From Lepturacanthus savala (taxonomy: Eukaryota; Chordata; Actinopteri; Scombriformes; Trichiuridae): a stretch of DNA of 64,000 nt. How positions within the stretch are numbered: position 1 is the first letter of the stretch; every line of letters starts with the position of its first letter. The translations under genes and the position numbers were made by a program. Of this stretch, positions 60,552 to 64,000 are shown piece by piece. The notes beneath the pieces are model-generated. The model saw only the letters and a program-made list of their open reading frames with translations. It searched no databases and was not told the DNA's origin. The stretch lies in the NCBI GenBank assembly GCA_030544235.1, contig CM060470.1, positions 11,495,356-11,559,355 on the forward strand. The letters run 5' to 3'.

Positions 60552-60672
60552 TGTGTGTGTGTAGTGTAGTGTCCAGAGTTGCAGCTCAGCAGCTGTTGCA
60601 GCAGCTCCTTCACTTCAAGCTGCTCTTCTTTCAGCCGGATAGGTGTCCTCTTCTGGTGATAAGCCTAAAAAA
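60552..60672 (-). other. Second exon-like block of unknown identity
   Basis: On the minus strand a strong acceptor (GGCTTTTTTTAG) is followed by an open frame containing QKRTPIRLKEEQLEVKELL and QQLLSCNSG. It then runs into CA repeats that supply a possible donor (CACAG before GTGTGTG). The peptide looks like a charged, Leu-rich coiled coil. No family is recognised. It lies upstream, in the minus direction, of the block at 57953-58140, so the two could belong to one gene. Confidence 0.22.
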
Positions 60673-62160
60673 AGCCTAAAAATAGTACCGGCTTCCCGAG
60701 GAATTTTCTCTCTTCACCACACTGGTGAACCCAATGTCGCTGTGGACCAGCTGACAGCTGACAGCCAGTTAGCGCGGCCGTAACAGAGGATGACGTGTGA
60801 ACTTCCCAGTTCCGCAAAACTCTTTACTGCTCGGCCGCGGCCTGCGGCACAACTATTCAGGTGCACAAACCAGATTTCATTCAGCACCAACCGCTGACAG
60901 CAGCCACTTATCCCCTCCTGTTAGTCCTTCAGATGCCACAACAGCCACGACAGACAGTCCCTCTTCTCTTTCCAGGCTACTGTAGCCCATTAAGCTGAAA
61001 CATGATAAAGGGATGATAAGATATACTGTTTGCACTATTGGAAATATAGAGACTCTTCATTCAGACTCTTCTCGGATCATTTAAGCTTTGTGTGAAGAAG
61101 GAAAAACATAGCAAAAAAAAAAAAACAGCATCAATTTCTACCATTTTTCTAGTGATGTCCTTGCATCACTCCTTATTTAGACATTCGAGATAAGGCGCTT
61201 CAGTTGACACTTATTACCTTGAAACCGAAGAGATTCAGAGTACTCGGGTTCATTGGGTTTATGAACCTGACCACGTGAAGAGCAGAAACGAGTTAAAAGT
61301 TACACACAAGATGCAATCAATAACCCTGTACAGTTTCCTCTAACTCAAATGTTAGTATTGTTTAAACAAGGTATATATATAGATATATGAGCAAAAAGCG
61401 GGTGTCAACATCCTTTAGGAGCTGCAGCCAAACAGCTTCAATTGAGACATTTATTGAGCCTGAGAACAGATGTTCACCTTGACATAAATACGGCCGGACG
61501 TTGGACAAGTTCGTTAAAACACCTTTTTGCTGACTTTAAAGTGCTACTTTTTTGTTATGGTGGCATATAATGTTTCTATTTTTAATGGGAAAAAAAAGTC
61601 GTGTGAGTTTTTGCATGGAGATAAATGGAAATGCAAGAAAACATTGAAATAGATTTATCGATTTATTTGTGCCAACTAATTCCAAGGTCCCAACACATAT
61701 CCTGCATGGAGGTTGCCGGTACACGATGCACATTTCCACAAGTGGAAATCATCCTGTACACTAAATTCCATTATATTTAACTCATCACTGTCTGTGATGT
61801 AGATTAGATCCTGTTATACAGTATGTATCTACCATCACAGGATCTCTGAGGACACCTATAGGCCAGTATTGTATTCTACATCTTTTGACATTTAAAATGT
61901 AGACCTACCGTTACATGTAGAGAAGGTGTCTGCTTTTGTGCTTCTCTGAGATAAAATATTCAGTTTAAAAAAAAGAAACATGTCTGTTTCATCATCATAG
62001 TGATTATTTAAACCTAATGATAATAACTTGAGGATCTCTTATAGGAAAAAACATATAATTAATTTATGACACTGCTATTGTGAGAGACACACATTATTTA
62101 TTATTATTAACCACAATCTCAAAACTAAGAAGGATAAATAAAAGTGTGACCACTGTTAAT
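60673..62160. other. Intergenic, with a GC-rich patch at 60690-60990
   Basis: The GC-rich patch (CGGCCGCGGCC near 60834) could be a small promoter. A 62-codon plus frame at 60797-60985 is Ser, Thr and Pro rich and unrecognised. The remainder, 61000-62160, is AT-rich with no gene seen. Confidence 0.35.
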
Positions 62161-62228
62161 TACATATTTATTACATATTTATAACCTCAAACGCTTTACA
62201 AGTGAAACTCCTGGTGTTGCACATTGCC

Positions 62229-62234
62229 TTTATT
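62229..62234 (-). terminator. Probable poly(A) signal of the PDE9-type gene
   Basis: TTTATT here, with another copy at 62167-62172, reads AATAAA on the minus strand, 510-580 bases past the stop codon. Either could serve. Confidence 0.45.
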
Positions 62235-62745
62235 TCTTTCAAAACAATCAAACATATATTACATATATGAATACGAAAACTTTTTTTTTTTACCCACAGT
62301 GTGGAAAATTTGCCTTTGGTTTCACCATAAGACATGCCATAAAAACACACATAGAAGTAACATGCATTCATGGTGAGAGTATAATATCGGATTTTATATG
62401 AAACTGTATTTTCCCTGGACCTTGGCAATAGGGTAATGATGCTAACCTTGCTGAAACACATATCTATAATCCATCTATTCTTTATAATGTAAAAAATCAG
62501 CACAGAAATATTACTTAAAAATGTAACTATTCAAAAATAGTTATTGGATTTTCAGCGGACTCATAAATGCAAATGGTCTGAAATTAAATGAATGCTCCAT
62601 ACACCAACACTACAACACAACCTGCTTACAGCACCGGGCACTTGTTCCAGCAAACAAGCGAACAAGTAAAGTTACAAATATAGATGGTGCAAATACATCT
62701 GAGCAACAACAGATGTAAGATACGTAAGAAAAGGCTCCGTTCGGT

Positions 62746-63455
62746 TCACTGCGCGTCTGGTTTTGGGGCCTCGTGGCTGTCCGCGGTGCACTGGGAGCCC
62801 TCTTTGCTCTTGGCTGCGTTCTCACTCTGAGCCCGGTTCTGTTTCTCCCTCTCCAGCGCTTTCTCCATCTCTGTGTAGTAGTCGAGGGCCTTCCTCACCG
62901 GGTCGATAATGTGTTGCTGCAGCATTTATCAACAGTGGTCTCAGTGCATGACAAGATTAGTTCTGTCATTGAATGGAATAACATTTTTTTAACTCATAAT
63001 TTCCCATAATGACGAAACACCAAACTTCCTATTCCTTAGGGTTGGTACCGTATATTTACTATATACATATCTGGAAAAAAAATAAGAGACCACTACATTT
63101 TTCTCTGAAATCAGCATCTCTACATGTATTCCAGCCATTCCATTCCAGCATCTGTTGAATTCCAACACATGCACACCTCATTCTGCTTAAAGAGGTACCA
63201 GGAGTGGAATAAAGTCACCCAAGAACAATGGTAAAGACTTGTGGAGAGCATGCCATGTTTTAACATGAATTTGATCCTGTTTATTTGCATTGTTTGAGGT
63301 CTGAAAAACATTATATTGTTTTTTTTTTTTATTATTATTTTAACCATTGGTAATTTTTCTGCAAATAAATGGTCAAACGATAATATTTTTATTTGGAATT
63401 TGGGAGAAATGTTGACAGGAGTGGTATCTTGTTATTTCCAGAGCTGTATTATTGT

Positions 63456-63505
<50 letters not shown>

Positions 63506-63657
63506 TTTACCTCCAGGCAGGGGAAGAGGTTGGCCAGCTCGATGAAAAGAGGCAAAAGCACAAATCTGATGAAGCCTGTTTGAGATGAAGGCTTGGTTAT
63601 CTTATCCCGATCCATGAAGGGGGTGACTGGAAGACCCTCTAACTTCTCCACATCGCT
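62746..63657 (-). CDS. PDE9-type cGMP phosphodiesterase, last two coding exons (5' part outside window)
   Basis: Cyclic-nucleotide phosphodiesterase of the PDE9 group, which hydrolyses cGMP with high affinity. Two exons are visible on the minus strand: 63511-63657 and 62746-62916, joined in phase 0 by GT-AG, giving the C-terminal 105 residues. The first contains EGLPVTPFMDRDKITKPSSQ and GFIRFVLLPLF. This closely follows the end of the PDE9A catalytic domain, including the MDRDK stretch and the invariant Gln of the nucleotide pocket followed by the GFI sequence. The second is a charged helical tail (DYYTEMEKALEREKQ) and a hydrophilic end. PDE1, PDE4 and PDE8 fit less well. It may be a fish pde9a paralogue or pde9a-like gene, so no symbol is given. 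Metal-binding His and Asp residues lie in exons beyond the window. Confidence 0.8.
63460..63495. repeat. (AT)18 microsatellite beside a splice donor
   Basis: A perfect AT run ends 15 bases from the edge of the PDE9-type exon at 63511. Between them is AAATAAATAAATTTAC, which holds the GTAAAT donor in the gene's sense. Confidence 0.95.
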
Positions 63658-63862
63658 CTGAGGACCACAGAGAAAGACCGAACGGGTCAGACTTGGAATG
63701 GGGTGTGTACCTGTTGAGGCTATCTGAATCAGAGATCTTTGTCTAAACACAATATGCGAAGGCAAACAGCTGGTGATTTTCTATATTTCTTTCCCTTATT
63801 GTCAAAAGGTGCAGATCCAAACCAACCATGAACCGATCCTACTTACAGAATCTAGAGTTCTG

Positions 63863-63966
63863 TGTATGACAGACGCCACTGAGCATGTGCAGAAACGCCC
63901 CGAGCTTCACCTCTTGACTTGTTCAGAACCACATTTCCCTACATGCTCAGTGGTGTCTGCCTTACA
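63863..63966. repeat. Hairpin-forming inverted repeat in a PDE9-type intron
   Basis: The arm 63863-63890 (TGTATGACAGACGCCACTGA...) and the arm 63939-63966, read inverted as TGTAAGGCAGACACCACTGA..., pair over about 28 bases with roughly five mismatches. The loop is 48 bases. No family is identified. Confidence 0.6.
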
Positions 63967-64000
63967 AAGAACTACTCTCCAGAGACTCAAACTATAACCA

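Overview
The window looks like ordinary nuclear DNA from a teleost fish. The evidence is intron-rich genes whose proteins are near-identical to vertebrate orthologues, long (CA)n and (TA)n microsatellites, CpG-rich promoter patches, and a dense scatter of small DNA-transposon derivatives (TTAA-flanked, Tc1-type and hAT-type) and tRNA-derived SINEs of kinds common in bony fish. There is no operon, plasmid, phage or CRISPR structure.

Layout, left to right. (1) 1-8430: intergenic and AT-rich, with two TTAA-flanked elements, a SINE, a dead LINE remnant and small inverted repeats. (2) 8431-26850: actr3 on the minus strand, the actin-related protein 3 subunit of the Arp2/3 complex. I rebuilt all 12 coding exons (418 codons plus stop). 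(3) 27000-28560: a fragile TA-repeat zone with a 120-bp perfect palindrome, then a SINE. (4) 28983-31192, plus strand: an unnamed MADF/BESS-type DNA-binding protein, running head-to-head with actr3. Its third coding block needs either a 49-nt intron or a one-base correction to stay open. (5) 32292-38752, plus strand: ddx18, a nucleolar DEAD-box helicase; 14 exons, 661 codons plus stop. (6) 39640-56444, minus strand: gk, glycerol kinase; 19 exons, 520 codons plus stop, convergent with ddx18. (7) 56830-62160: repeat-rich intergenic DNA with two unexplained exon-like blocks. (8) 62160-64000, minus strand: the last two coding exons of a PDE9-type cGMP phosphodiesterase that continues beyond the window.

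The genes have independent cellular roles: actin branching, chromatin or transcription, ribosome biogenesis, glycerol metabolism and cGMP hydrolysis. They appear to be neighbours, not a pathway. Exon boundaries were placed by hand, by matching recalled family sequences and requiring GT-AG junctions with consistent phase. In the three complete named genes the summed exon lengths divide by three, which supports the models.

I found no convincing new biological system. The items most worth a second look are the MADF/BESS gene and its frame problem, two exon-like blocks between gk and the PDE9 gene, the 120-bp palindrome, the long intronic inverted repeat in actr3, and the TTAA-flanked element families.
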